Shown: positions 1 through 8,335, counted from the stretch's first letter. The stretch is 64,000 nt of DNA from Brucella thiophenivorans (GCF_002252445.1 NZ_NNRJ01000010.1:1-64000); one strand, 5' to 3'. A program made the numbers and translations. Notes: generated by a model not told the origin, from the letters alone.

Positions 1-73
1 CAAGCTGATCCATCCCGAGTATGAAGCAGGTGTGCGCAAAGCACTACGGGATGCATATAATTACAGCGCTTAA
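1..73 (+). CDS. 3' end of an unidentified gene
   Basis: An open frame enters from the left edge and stops at TAA (71-73). It encodes the last 23 residues of a protein, ending in HPEYEAGVRKALRDAYNYSA. The charged, helical-looking tail is too short for me to recognise a family. It lies about 90 bases before the aquaporin gene on the same strand. It could instead be a chance frame, but the codon use looks ordinary for this genome. Confidence 0.45.
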   Translation, partial: KLIHPEYEAGVRKALRDAYNYSA

Positions 74-162
74 ATCTTTGAGCTCTCTACACTTTTATCC
101 CTTTTTACTTTCCTGCGAATTGCAACACGCTTTCGCAGGCCATCTTACAAAAGTGATTTAAT

Positions 163-858
163 ATGTTTAAGAAATTGACTGCCGAATTTATCGGTACATT
201 TTGGCTGGTATTCATCGGATGCGGTGCAGCAATCATTTCAGCCGCGTTTCCCAATATGGGCATCGGCATTTTGGGTATTGCTTTAGCATTTGGACTGAGC
301 CTCATGACAATGGCCTATGCCGTTGGTGGCATTTCCGGCGGGCACTTTAATCCGGCGGTTTCGCTTGGCCTGATGACAGCGGGACGCTTTCCTGCAAAAG
401 ATCTTATTCCCTACTGGGTCGCACAGGTTGCAGGGGCAATCGTTGCAGCCGGCGCACTCTATTTGATCGCGTCTGGCAAAGCTGATTTCACGGCTGGCGG
501 CTTCGCAAGCAACGGTTACGGTGAGTTTTCACCCGGCGGCTACAGCTTGTTCGCCGCCATTATTTCAGAAATGATCCTCACCGGCTTTTTCATTTTTGTA
601 ATTCTAAGCGCAACATCATCCTCAACACCCGGTGGATTTGCACCAATCGCAATTGGTTTGTGCCTAACCGCAATCATCCTTATGTCGGGACCGATAGCAA
701 ATACGTCAGTCAACCCTGCCCGATCAACCGGTGTTGCTCTGTTCGCGGATGTGCCTGCCATGAGCCAACTTTGGGCTTTCTGGGTAGCTCCACTTTTGGG
801 CGGAGTGCTCGGGGGAGCCGTCTGGAAAACACTGTTCGGGAACTCTGAGGCAAAATAA
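163..858 (+). CDS. aqpZ: Aquaporin Z-type water channel
   Basis: This 231-residue six-helix membrane channel of the major intrinsic protein family carries both NPA motifs, at residues 63-65 (GGHFNPAV) and 184-186 (TSVNPARST). It follows E. coli AqpZ closely along its length, for example in the N-terminal FGTFWLVF-like helix and in FASNGYGE. It should pass water across the inner membrane during osmotic shifts. Of the four aromatic/arginine filter residues, Phe43, Thr181 and Arg187 are present. The position equivalent to His174 of E. coli AqpZ is isoleucine (Ile172), so selectivity may differ from a strict water channel. A strong terminator follows directly, so the gene appears to be transcribed alone or with the unknown upstream gene. 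Confidence 0.93.
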   Translation: MFKKLTAEFIGTFWLVFIGCGAAIISAAFPNMGIGILGIALAFGLSLMTMAYAVGGISGGHFNPAVSLGLMTAGRFPAKDLIPYWVAQVAGAIVAAGALYLIASGKADFTAGGFASNGYGEFSPGGYSLFAAIISEMILTGFFIFVILSATSSSTPGGFAPIAIGLCLTAIILMSGPIANTSVNPARSTGVALFADVPAMSQLWAFWVAPLLGGVLGGAVWKTLFGNSEAK

Positions 859-876
859 TCTAACCCAAAGCAAAAA

Positions 877-920
877 TGGAGCCGACTTTACGCTCATGTA
901 AAGTCGGCTCCATTTCTTTG
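877..920 (+). terminator. Intrinsic terminator after aqpZ
   Basis: A perfect 15-bp inverted repeat (877-891 with 898-912) has a six-base loop and is followed by a T-rich stretch. It sits 18 bases after the aqpZ stop codon. Confidence 0.85.
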
Positions 921-963
921 TCAGAGCACAAGCTGAAAAGTAAGAAACGGTTTTCAGGATGTG

Positions 964-1012
964 AAACTTAAAAAGTTAGAGCGCCGATCTGATAACATCA
1001 GATCGGCGCTCT
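964..1012 (-). terminator. Intrinsic terminator after ctrA
   Basis: A 16-bp perfect stem (978-993 with 997-1012) closes on a three-base loop. On the minus strand it is followed by a run of T at about 970-975. It lies 30 bases beyond the ctrA stop codon. Confidence 0.8.
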
Positions 1013-1041
1013 CAATCAGCGTCAGAAAACTATCAAAAATC

Positions 1042-1743
1042 TTATGCGCTTTCGCGCAGTTCTGAGCCATCGGGCTCACGCAGCACATAGCCACGACCCC
1101 AAACAGTTTCAATGAAGCTCTGGCTACCGGAAACGGCATCAAGCTTCTTGCGCAGCTTGCAGATAAACACGTCGATGATCTTCAGCTCAGGCTCATCCAT
1201 ACCGCCATAAAGGTGGTTGAGGAACATTTCCTTGGTGAGGGTCGTACCCTTGCGAAGCGAAAGCAACTCAAGCATCTGATATTCTTTGCCGGTCAGATGA
1301 ACGCGCTGGCCACCAACCTCAACAGTCTTGGCGTCGAGGTTCACAATCAGATCGCCTGTTGTGATGACCGACTGGGCATGACCCTTGGAACGACGAACAA
1401 TCGCATGAATACGTGCGATCAGCTCGTCCTTGTGGAACGGCTTCGTCATATAATCGTCTGCGCCAAAACCAAGGCCGCGAACTTTATCCTCAATGCCAGC
1501 CATGCCAGAGAGGATGAGGATCGGCGTCTTGACCTTCGAAAGGCGCAAGGTACGCAGAACCTCATAACCGGACATGTCCGGCAAGTTCAGATCCAGCAGA
1601 ATGATGTCGTAATCATAAAGCTTGCCGAGATCGATGCCTTCTTCACCCAGATCGGTGGTGTAAACATTGAAGCTCTCGGACTTAAGCATGAGTTCAATGC
1701 TTTGTGCGATAGCACTGTCGTCTTCAATCAAAAGGACGCGCAT
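1042..1743 (-). CDS. ctrA: Cell-cycle response regulator CtrA
   Basis: This 233-residue OmpR/PhoB-type response regulator has a receiver domain at residues 1-120, with acidic pocket Glu7/Asp8/Asp9, phospho-acceptor Asp51 in [11 protein letters not shown] and Lys101 in TKPF. The C-terminal winged-helix DNA-binding domain ends in [13 protein letters not shown]. The length and the segment [21 protein letters not shown] are typical of alphaproteobacterial CtrA, the master regulator of cell-cycle progression, division and flagellar or envelope genes. In the family it is activated through the CckA-ChpT phosphorelay and binds TTAA-containing boxes. The long upstream region carries four GANTC methylation sites, as expected for control by the CcrM methylase. 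It is divergent from the fliJ-like gene at 2276. Confidence 0.96.
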   Translation of the reverse strand: MRVLLIEDDSAIAQSIELMLKSESFNVYTTDLGEEGIDLGKLYDYDIILLDLNLPDMSGYEVLRTLRLSKVKTPILILSGMAGIEDKVRGLGFGADDYMTKPFHKDELIARIHAIVRRSKGHAQSVITTGDLIVNLDAKTVEVGGQRVHLTGKEYQMLELLSLRKGTTLTKEMFLNHLYGGMDEPELKIIDVFICKLRKKLDAVSGSQSFIETVWGRGYVLREPDGSELRESA

Positions 1744-2275
1744 ATCTTATCCCCTTTCCGCCGCTGACCAGATATCCCTCACGGCAGCTGACGGAACTGT
1801 CGTTGCCTTAGCCTGAAGGTGCCTGCAAATGGTTAACAAAATATGATTCCTGTTGGCAAGCATAAATATTTCCTATTTAGAAAAAACTCTTATCCAACTG
1901 AATCATAAGTGATTATTTTATTCCTCAGTCATTCTTAATCACATTAAGAAAACGCCTTAAGTGATTCAATTGACTCTAACTTTTACCTGTTACTCAAAAA
2001 CCACACCAGATTTACCGAGCCTTAATTCCTAACGCGTATGATTAACGTTGCAGGTAAAGGAATGGTTACCAAACGAGCGAAATCTTAACTTTTTGTTTCG
2101 CTTAATAAGATCATTCTTATGACCAGCGGCATAGTCCAGGCCCTGAAAAGCAAGGCTTTGCAACGGATTTCACGGCATATTGCGGGAAAGTAGCCCTCGC
2201 ATAAGCCTGTTAATAAAGTCGGGGGGAACGCCCCAACATTTAAAAGAGCTGGTTGGTGTTCAAGGAGTATTGCGT
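1744..2275. promoter_or_regulatory. Long divergent control region between ctrA and fliJ-like gene
   Basis: These 532 bases have no convincing gene. They carry four GANTC motifs, at 1845-1849, 1900-1904, 1963-1967 and 1972-1976. TTAA half-sites are clustered at 1935-1960 and 2020-2060, resembling but not matching the TTAA-N7-TTAA CtrA box. Known biology of Caulobacter and Brucella ctrA involves several promoters, CcrM methylation and autoregulation; this region would be the place for that. The last bases hold the AAGGAG ribosome site of the fliJ-like gene at 2262-2267. Confidence 0.6.
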
Positions 2276-2668
2276 ATGAAGCCACGTGAAAGCCTCGTCA
2301 GGCTGAAATTGTTCCAGGTAAAGGAAAAACGCCGTCAACTGGGCCAACTTGACCTGATGATCGGAGAGTTCGAACGAATGGCCGGTGAACTCGACGCCCA
2401 AATTCTATCGGAAGAGAAGAAGGCGGGTATCACTGACATCAATCATTTTGCCTATCCGACCTTTGCCAAAGCAGCGCGTCAGCGGCGCGATAATCTGTTC
2501 GGATCGATTCGCGATCTGATGTCGCAAAAAGAAGATGCCGAGGCAGAACTGATAATTGCCGAAGCTGATCTCACAAAAGCTGAGGCTCTCGAAGAGCGTG
2601 ATGGGGGCAAAGCGCCACGCGAAGTTATCGAGCGCCCTATCAACCAGCGTCGCGCGATGATCGGCTAA
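2276..2668 (+). CDS. fliJ: FliJ-like flagellar export chaperone
   Basis: A 130-residue, highly charged, probably all-helical coiled-coil protein starts at ATG 2276 after a good AAGGAG site. The in-frame extension back to 2180 has no ribosome site. Size, coiled-coil character and position beside ctrA match the small protein annotated as FliJ in related Rhizobiales. FliJ binds the export ATPase FliI and helps feed late flagellar substrates to the export gate. No fliI or other flagellar gene lies nearby, so the functional call rests on length, composition and the known neighbourhood rather than a diagnostic motif. A terminator follows at 2699. Confidence 0.6.
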   Translation: MKPRESLVRLKLFQVKEKRRQLGQLDLMIGEFERMAGELDAQILSEEKKAGITDINHFAYPTFAKAARQRRDNLFGSIRDLMSQKEDAEAELIIAEADLTKAEALEERDGGKAPREVIERPINQRRAMIG

Positions 2669-2698
2669 GGCCAGATCGAAAATTATAACGCACCTCTT

Positions 2699-2732
2699 AA
2701 AGCATCACCTCTCGTGGGTGATGCTTTTTCTT
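2699..2732 (+). terminator. Intrinsic terminator after fliJ-like gene
   Basis: An 11-bp stem (2699-2709 with 2717-2727) with a seven-base loop is followed by TTTCTTTG. Confidence 0.8.
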
Positions 2733-2809
2733 TGAAATGATAATTGCCGCACGTGACACACAATCTTGGTTTGCCTTTTCCTCCCTTTGAGTTGTAGGGA
2801 AGGAACGCC

Positions 2810-3916
2810 ATGCAGAAACACGTCCCCCAAGGGCAGGAAAAGGCCCTCAATAGGTTCACCCTCAGCAAGATACCAAAGCCGGTCCAATGGGGCATGCTGT
2901 TTATCATCTCTGCGCTTTTGATCTATGTGGGCGAGGTTCTTGGGCTTCCTGCGGCATTTCTTCTGGGTGCCATGCTGGGAGCGATCCTGCTGGCCTCGCG
3001 CGAAAGCCATATCCGGGTTCACAAAAGCCTCTCGCTGCTTTCACAGGCCATCGTCGGGCTACTGATTGCGCGCGCGATGACTGCAGAATTTTTCACAAAT
3101 ATGGGGCAGCATCTGCCGATCATTCTGCTCTCGACCGGCTTTACACTGTTTGCGAGCACAACCATCGGCTATCTTCTGGCGCGCTTTCGCGTTTTGCCCG
3201 GCACCACCGCCGTTTGGGGTGTCTCGCCGGGAGCTGCGACGGCAATCGTTTTGATGTCCGAATCTTTTGGTTCCGACGCGCGCCTCGTTGCCTTCATGCA
3301 ATATTTACGCGTGGTGCTGGTCGCAACGACGGCTTCGCTCGTTGTCATGTTCACAACCGATATTGAGGCAACCGCTCCGGTGGCCATAGAATGGTTTCCG
3401 CCCATCAACTGGCATACACTCGCACCAACCCTCACCTTGATCATCTGCGGTGCCTTTCTGGGCGAAAAATCACGCATTCCGACCGGAGCAATGCTCGTAC
3501 CCCTGGCACTGGGAGCTTTATTGCAGGATACGGGTCTTATGATGATAGACCTGCCGCCGTGGTTACTTGCTGCAAGCTATGTCTTCATTGGCTGGCGCAT
3601 TGGTCTTGGCTTTACACGCGGCATCATTGCACATGCCGCACGCGCCTTTCCGGCAGCGCTTGCCTCAACGTTGATTCTGATCGCTGTCTGCGGGTTGTTC
3701 GGCATGGTTCTCGGTCATGTCCTAGGCCTCGATCCATTGACCGCCTATCTTGCGACCAGCCCGGGCGGCGCGGATACGGTGGCAATCATTGCAGCTTCCA
3801 GCAATGTTGATCTGCCATTTATCATTGCGCTGCAAACCAGCCGGTTCTTCATCGTGCTGCTGGCAGGCCCGGCGATAGCTCGCTTCGTCGCCTCCCGCAT
3901 TGCCAAACGGAAATAA
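2810..3916 (+). CDS. AbrB-family (ammonia monooxygenase-like) membrane protein
   Basis: This 368-residue polytopic inner-membrane protein has about ten hydrophobic segments arranged as two similar halves. Each half carries a small-residue loop of the form SPGAATAI (about residue 145) and SPGGADTVAI (about residue 320). That internal duplication is characteristic of the AbrB duplication family (PF05145, also labelled ammonia monooxygenase). The substrate is unknown; the family is thought to transport or regulate small molecules and is unrelated to the Bacillus AbrB transcription factor. It stands alone between two terminators. Confidence 0.75.
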   Translation: MQKHVPQGQEKALNRFTLSKIPKPVQWGMLFIISALLIYVGEVLGLPAAFLLGAMLGAILLASRESHIRVHKSLSLLSQAIVGLLIARAMTAEFFTNMGQHLPIILLSTGFTLFASTTIGYLLARFRVLPGTTAVWGVSPGAATAIVLMSESFGSDARLVAFMQYLRVVLVATTASLVVMFTTDIEATAPVAIEWFPPINWHTLAPTLTLIICGAFLGEKSRIPTGAMLVPLALGALLQDTGLMMIDLPPWLLAASYVFIGWRIGLGFTRGIIAHAARAFPAALASTLILIAVCGLFGMVLGHVLGLDPLTAYLATSPGGADTVAIIAASSNVDLPFIIALQTSRFFIVLLAGPAIARFVASRIAKRK

Positions 3917-3945
3917 AAAGCCCAGCTTTCGCCGGGCTTTTCAAA
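3916..3945. terminator. Bidirectional terminator between convergent genes
   Basis: A stem pairing AAAAGCCC (3916-3923) with GGGCTTTT (3934-3941) begins at the stop codon of the upstream gene. It can serve both the membrane protein gene and the convergent aminotransferase gene ending at 3963. Confidence 0.75.
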
Positions 3946-3962
3946 TCGATACCTTATCAGGC

Positions 3963-5081
3963 TTATTTGCCGTGGAAGCCGCGGATAGCGCCAATGATCT
4001 TGTCCTGATCTTCTTCCGAAAGATATGGATGCATTGGCAGGCTCAAAATGCGTGCAGGCAGCGCTTCCGAAACAGGCAGGCCACCTGGGGCAATCGGATA
4101 ATGCTTGTATGCTGTCTGCAGATGCAGTGGCTTCACATAATAGATGACCGATGGAACGCCTGCCGCCTGAAGATGTGCCTTCAGGCCATCACGGTTTTCG
4201 CTTTCAATCGAATACTGTGCCCAGGCCGAACGATTGCCAGCAGGCAGGCCCGGAACCTTGACCACATCCTTGAGCAACTCATTATAGCGCTTGGCAATAC
4301 GGTCACGCGCAATCATTTCATCTTCAAGGATCGCCAGCTTTTCGAGAAGAATAGCGGCCTGAATCGTATCGAGACGCGAATTGATGCCAATGCGAACATT
4401 GTCATACTGCGTTTCGCCTTTGCCGTGGAACAGCACGGAGCGCAGCGTGTCGGCGAGTTCAGCATCGTTGGTGAACATTGCGCCGCCGTCGCCATAGCAG
4501 CCAAGCGGCTTGGCAGGATAGAAGCTTGTCGCACCAACATGGCCGAAAGCACCGCACATGACATTGTCGCGCTTGCCGCCAACCGACTGCGCAGCATCTT
4601 CTATCACAAACAGGCCTTCGCGCTCGGCGATTGCACTGATGCGATTGTAATCGGCAGCAAGACCGAACAGATCGACAGGAATGATTGCCTTTGGCTCCAG
4701 ACGACCTTCCTTGCGGATAGCAGCAATGGCAGCTTCAAGCTGTTCGACATTCATGTTGTAGGTGTCGGCATCAACATCAACGAAAACCGGCTCTGCACCA
4801 ACAAGGGCAACGACTTCAGCGGTTGCAGCGAACGTAAAAGACGGAACGAAAACCGCATGCCCCGGACCAATGCCGCGCGCCATCAAAGGCATCTGCAGCG
4901 CATCGGTGCCATTTGCACAGGCAATCACATGTTCGACGCCCAGATACTCACCAAGCTTCTTTTCAAACTCGGCCACTTCAGGACCCAGAATATATCGGCC
5001 TTCTGCAACAACCTTGGTAACGGCGGCATTAAGACGGTCTTCGATACGCGCGCGCTGCGCCCCAAGATCAATGAACTGCAT
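3963..5081 (-). CDS. DegT/DnrJ/EryC1-type sugar aminotransferase (WbpE/WlbC-like)
   Basis: This 372-residue PLP enzyme belongs to the sugar-aminotransferase family. The cofactor lysine is expected at Lys191 in SFYPAKPLGCYGDGG, and the ACANGTDALQ loop is at residues 54-63. Family members transaminate nucleotide-linked keto-sugars for O-antigen, capsule or glycan synthesis. The gene follows, on the same strand, an oxidoreductase of the type that makes UDP-3-keto-N-acetyl sugars, so a UDP-2,3-diamino sugar intermediate is the likely product. The start is supported by a GGAG site six bases upstream. A dedicated acetyltransferase (WbpD/WlbB) is not present in the window. The exact sugar cannot be read from sequence. 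Confidence 0.85.
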   Translation of the reverse strand: MQFIDLGAQRARIEDRLNAAVTKVVAEGRYILGPEVAEFEKKLGEYLGVEHVIACANGTDALQMPLMARGIGPGHAVFVPSFTFAATAEVVALVGAEPVFVDVDADTYNMNVEQLEAAIAAIRKEGRLEPKAIIPVDLFGLAADYNRISAIAEREGLFVIEDAAQSVGGKRDNVMCGAFGHVGATSFYPAKPLGCYGDGGAMFTNDAELADTLRSVLFHGKGETQYDNVRIGINSRLDTIQAAILLEKLAILEDEMIARDRIAKRYNELLKDVVKVPGLPAGNRSAWAQYSIESENRDGLKAHLQAAGVPSVIYYVKPLHLQTAYKHYPIAPGGLPVSEALPARILSLPMHPYLSEEDQDKIIGAIRGFHGK

Positions 5082-5232
5082 ATTGGCTCCAATTTATCAG
5101 GTTCGCCTCAATGAGTAGGCGAATCCACGGCAACCTATTTATTCCTTCACGCCCCGTCCTGCCATGGGTGGAACGTTCAAAGTTTTGCGACTTCCGTAAC
5201 ACCAGTTGACAGAGGATCCGCCAAACATTTTG

Positions 5233-6186
5233 TCAGGAATGACTTACTGAACCTTCGGTCAGTATCCGCAAGACGCTGATTGCTTCCTGCCCATCAGTGC
5301 GCGGCGTTTCGCGTGTTTCGATGCAGTGCAGGAAATGCTGCAATTCACGCGTTAGCGGCATGCCTTCTTCAACAGGTACATATTCCGGCTCAACGGACTT
5401 GAAAGCCCACTGATCATTCTCACGCCAGACTTCGTGCTTGTAGAATGCAAGTTTGCGATCCCAGGGTTCAGCATCGTCAAAGACAAGCATACCCTTGGTG
5501 CCGGTCACACTCAAACGGCGCTCGCGATAGGAATTTAGCCTTGAGGCAAAGAGATGACTCTTGATGCCGCTTGGAAACTCAAGATGCACATGCGCGAAAT
5601 CGCTGATTTTATCGATGATGGCCGTGCCTTCGCCGCGCACCGATGACGGCTCTTCGCCAGTAATTGCTAGGATCATCGACAGATCATGCGGCGCAAGATC
5701 CCATAGCGCGTCAAACTTATCATGAAACTTGCCGAAACCGACGCGGTGCGAATGCACATAGCGTATATCGCCGAGCTCGCCGCTTTTTACCATATCGAGC
5801 AACTTCTCAAATGCCGGATGGAAGCGAAGAATATGCCCGACCATGAAAACACGACCATTTTCGCGCGCGGCTGCGACTTCCGCCTCTGCAGCGGCAACTT
5901 CCAGCGCAATTGGCTTTTCAACCAGAACGTCTTTGCCGTTCTTCACCGCTTCAATTGCATATTGCGCATGAAACTGTGCAGGCAGCGCCATAACGATGCC
6001 GTCAATGTCGGGATGGGAGAAAAGTGCATCGACGGGAATATTGGGAACACCGAACTCAGAAGCGAATCTTTTAGCATTCTGTGGATTGGCGTCAGAAACA
6101 CCATGAAGAACGCCCAGGCTCTTCAGGGTACGAATATGGTTGCCGCCCCAATAGCCACAACCCAAAACCGCAATGCGAGGTGCCAT
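5233..6186 (-). CDS. Gfo/Idh/MocA oxidoreductase, probable UDP-GlcNAc(A) 3-dehydrogenase-like
   Basis: About 317 residues long from ATG 6186; a GTG at 6210 would add eight residues. The N-terminal Rossmann fold shows VLGCGYWGGNHIRTL, and the catalytic-domain motif VEKPIALEV is near residue 100. The GYWG variant is usual in WlbA/WbpB-type enzymes that oxidise the 3-hydroxyl of UDP-N-acetylated sugars with NAD+. The neighbouring DegT aminotransferase supports this role: together they would make a 3-amino sugar nucleotide for surface polysaccharide. The pair is separated by 150 bases and may not share one transcript. Other Gfo/Idh substrates cannot be excluded. Confidence 0.75.
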   Translation of the reverse strand: MAPRIAVLGCGYWGGNHIRTLKSLGVLHGVSDANPQNAKRFASEFGVPNIPVDALFSHPDIDGIVMALPAQFHAQYAIEAVKNGKDVLVEKPIALEVAAAEAEVAAARENGRVFMVGHILRFHPAFEKLLDMVKSGELGDIRYVHSHRVGFGKFHDKFDALWDLAPHDLSMILAITGEEPSSVRGEGTAIIDKISDFAHVHLEFPSGIKSHLFASRLNSYRERRLSVTGTKGMLVFDDAEPWDRKLAFYKHEVWRENDQWAFKSVEPEYVPVEEGMPLTRELQHFLHCIETRETPRTDGQEAISVLRILTEGSVSHS

Positions 6187-6365
6187 AAAACTATGCCTTT
6201 GCTTTCCCACAGTTACTTATCTGCGCAAATCATGGAAAACAAGGCACAAGCCATGCTAAGAATGCTTGACAGGGTTTCATTCCCCACATATACCGCCGCC
6301 ATTCCTTGTGAAAACATTCGCTTGAGACACTGGAAACGGTGTAGGATGGGTTTCGCAAATGGCAT

Positions 6366-6442
6366 GGCGGAGTAGCTCAGTAGGTTAGAGCAGAGGAATC
6401 ATAATCCTTGTGTCGGCGGTTCGAATCCGTCCTTCGCTACCA
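6366..6442 (+). tRNA. tRNA-Met (CAT), elongator type
   Basis: A 77-base cloverleaf has acceptor arms GGCGGAG/CTTCGCT, a D-arm with AGCTCAG, anticodon CAT at 6400-6402 inside loop ATCATAA, a T-arm with GGTTCGAATCC, and an encoded CCA end (6440-6442). The stem sequences resemble alphaproteobacterial elongator tRNA-Met. An initiator would have an unpaired first base and three G-C pairs in the anticodon stem. A lysidine-modified tRNA-Ile is less likely. Confidence 0.93.
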
Positions 6443-6542
6443 TCACCCTCTTCCACTTGAAATATTGCCGTCTAGAGCAAATTTTTATCTCAACAAAACA
6501 ATCAAACTATTATAACCATCAACCAAAACATGAGTTGGTGGT

Positions 6543-6860
6543 ATGATTTATCTAAATTTTGCTTTCCTCGTTCTTCATCTGGTTTCTGTTGTTACGGGCG
6601 TGGCCGCCGGCATCCTTTGGATGAGATCTGCTGGCGTTAACGTTCCCGCTATCAAACCATCGAAGAAGCTGCGAAAACCGGATGGCTCATTATCCGGGGA
6701 ATGGGTCAATGAAGTCGCGTTAAATCTTGATTCGCATCACAAGGGCTGGGTTAAGGCAACACAGTATAACAAGGCCGCAGCGACCGCAGCTGCTATTGCC
6801 GCCCTTGCGCAAGCCACTGTTTATGTTCTCAATATTGTACAGAATCTTATGTCGCTCTGA
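6543..6860 (+). CDS. Small two-helix membrane protein of unknown function
   Basis: This 105-residue protein has hydrophobic segments at about 5-27 and 80-103. A polar, basic middle region (residues 38-75) includes KPSKKLRKPDGSLSG and HHKGWVKATQYN. I do not recognise a family. It starts 100 bases after tRNA-Met with an ATG following GAGTTGGTGGT. A second small membrane protein follows 60 bases later on the same strand, so the two may form a unit. The topology suggests a cytoplasmic or periplasmic loop of about 50 residues. Confidence 0.6.
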   Translation: MIYLNFAFLVLHLVSVVTGVAAGILWMRSAGVNVPAIKPSKKLRKPDGSLSGEWVNEVALNLDSHHKGWVKATQYNKAAATAAAIAALAQATVYVLNIVQNLMSL

Positions 6861-6920
6861 GTAGACGCCCCGATTTTTTGAAGCTTATCTTCGCCACAAA
6901 AACAACAGACTGGAGCCGAA

Positions 6921-7118
6921 ATGAAAGCACTGATCCTATTCATTACATGGATTTTTGGCCTCGCCTGCGGCCTGTCAGTCGCAAGTTGGATGATGGCCAA
7001 TGAACGCATTGGCGATGCAATCGTCATGCTCTACACGTCAAGCATCTTCGCAGTTTTAGCTCTGATTGTGCTCGTCTATCTCGTGATACGGCATGAATGG
7101 AAAAGCAACCACCGTTAG
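6921..7118 (+). CDS. Small membrane protein of unknown function
   Basis: This 65-residue protein has two predicted transmembrane helices (about 3-25 and 35-58) and a basic C-terminal tail, RHEWKSNHR. The ATG is preceded by GGAG at a usable distance. No family is recognised. It shares strand and spacing with the preceding small membrane gene. A short hairpin (7116-7134) overlaps its stop codon. Confidence 0.55.
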   Translation: MKALILFITWIFGLACGLSVASWMMANERIGDAIVMLYTSSIFAVLALIVLVYLVIRHEWKSNHR

Positions 7119-7144
7119 AGCGCGTTTTGCTCTAATCGCAAAGC

Positions 7145-8335
7145 TTATCGTTCGCGTAGTGCTTCACTGGCCCGGTTCAACGGCTTAATCAGATAGTCAA
7201 AGACCGTCTTGGCGCCCGTATGAATATCGACCGTTGCAATCATGCCGGGTACGATAGGAAAGCGCTCCTCATTTTTGTTGAGCAAGGCGTCAGTCTCAGT
7301 CTTAATGAAGACACGGTAATAATATTCTTCCGGCTTCGTTTCATCCTGAATAGTGTCAGCCGAGATGCTCACCACCTTGCCATTCAGCGCCCCGTAAATT
7401 GAATAATCATAAGCGGTGATCTTCACTGTCGCGCGCTGATCGGGATGGATATAGGCGATGTCACGCGGCAGAATGCGTGTTTCGATCAAAAGTTGTTCGT
7501 CGAGCGGCACAATCACCATCAGCTTGCCATTGGGCGGCACCACGCCGCCGATGGTCGAGACCTCGATATTCTTGACAATCCCGCGCACAGGAGAACGAAG
7601 CGTCATGCGCGCAAGCGAATCCGTGCGACCACGAATGACAGATGAGAGCGAATCCACCTCGGCATTGGCTTTTGCGAGTTCTTCGCGTGCCTGCACGATA
7701 TATTCCGACCTCACTTCGGTTTCCTTAAGCTGCAATTCCACCAATTGCCGCTTGAGACGAATGACCTCCACATTGCTCGCTGCACCCATTTTCGTCAGCG
7801 ACTGGCTGATGCTTAGTTCATCCTGCACCAGCTTCTTAGATTCAACAATCCATCCCAAAGCATCCGTGAGGCTTTGCCTGCGTGCCTCAAACAATTGCAA
7901 TTCAGACATTTTGAGCAAAGGAAATGCATCAAGCTCAGGTGAGAACTGCAACTCGGTCTGACTGACCTCGGCTTTGAGACGTGCCGAACTTGCCAAAGCG
8001 GCACGATATTTCGCAGCACTTTCCTGGACGCTCGATTCCGTCATCGTGGGATCAAGCTGGGCCAATATCTGCCCGGGCTCAACCACATCATCCTGACGCA
8101 CCAGAAGCTTTGCAACGACTCCGCCTTCCAGCGACTGAATGACCTGCTCCTGCGAGGTCGGAACCACCTTGCCCGTGCCGGTCGAAACTTCGTCAAGCAA
8201 AGCGAGATAGGACCAGCCGATGAGAACGACAAAGAAAATAAAGACAAGGCGCACGAAGCGTTTTGAGCGCTTAAGGCGCTGCCCCTCAGCACTTCCATTC
8301 ACCCAAGCACCAAAGTCTTCGCCAGTGGCAGCCAT
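7145..8335 (-). CDS. HlyD-family type I secretion adaptor (LapC-like)
   Basis: This 396-residue periplasmic adaptor has a short cytoplasmic N-terminus, one transmembrane helix at about residues 27-46, a lipoyl-like half-motif near VVAKLLVRQDDVVEPGQ, a long helical hairpin (about 100-240) and a C-terminal beta-barrel. It would bridge the inner-membrane ABC exporter (8342-10549) to the outer-membrane TolC-like protein (10546-12009). It is the last gene of the adhesin secretion operon and starts six bases after the ABC gene stop, with AAGGGGG as ribosome site. The length matches the family norm. Confidence 0.92.
   Translation of the reverse strand: MAATGEDFGAWVNGSAEGQRLKRSKRFVRLVFIFFVVLIGWSYLALLDEVSTGTGKVVPTSQEQVIQSLEGGVVAKLLVRQDDVVEPGQILAQLDPTMTESSVQESAAKYRAALASSARLKAEVSQTELQFSPELDAFPLLKMSELQLFEARRQSLTDALGWIVESKKLVQDELSISQSLTKMGAASNVEVIRLKRQLVELQLKETEVRSEYIVQAREELAKANAEVDSLSSVIRGRTDSLARMTLRSPVRGIVKNIEVSTIGGVVPPNGKLMVIVPLDEQLLIETRILPRDIAYIHPDQRATVKITAYDYSIYGALNGKVVSISADTIQDETKPEEYYYRVFIKTETDALLNKNEERFPIVPGMIATVDIHTGAKTVFDYLIKPLNRASEALRER

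Noticed and set aside
1920-2060. Exact CtrA binding box (TTAA-N7-TTAA)
   Set aside because: Several TTAA half-sites are present, but none has the exact seven-base spacing, so no CtrA site is annotated.
3900-5114. Long plus-strand open frame (404 codons) over the aminotransferase gene
   Set aside because: It is antisense to a complete DegT-family gene with intact motifs and has no family resemblance or ribosome site.
6366-6442. tRNA-Met as an attachment site for an integrated island
   Set aside because: No integrase gene and no second copy of the tRNA 3' end were seen; the following genes look ordinary in composition.
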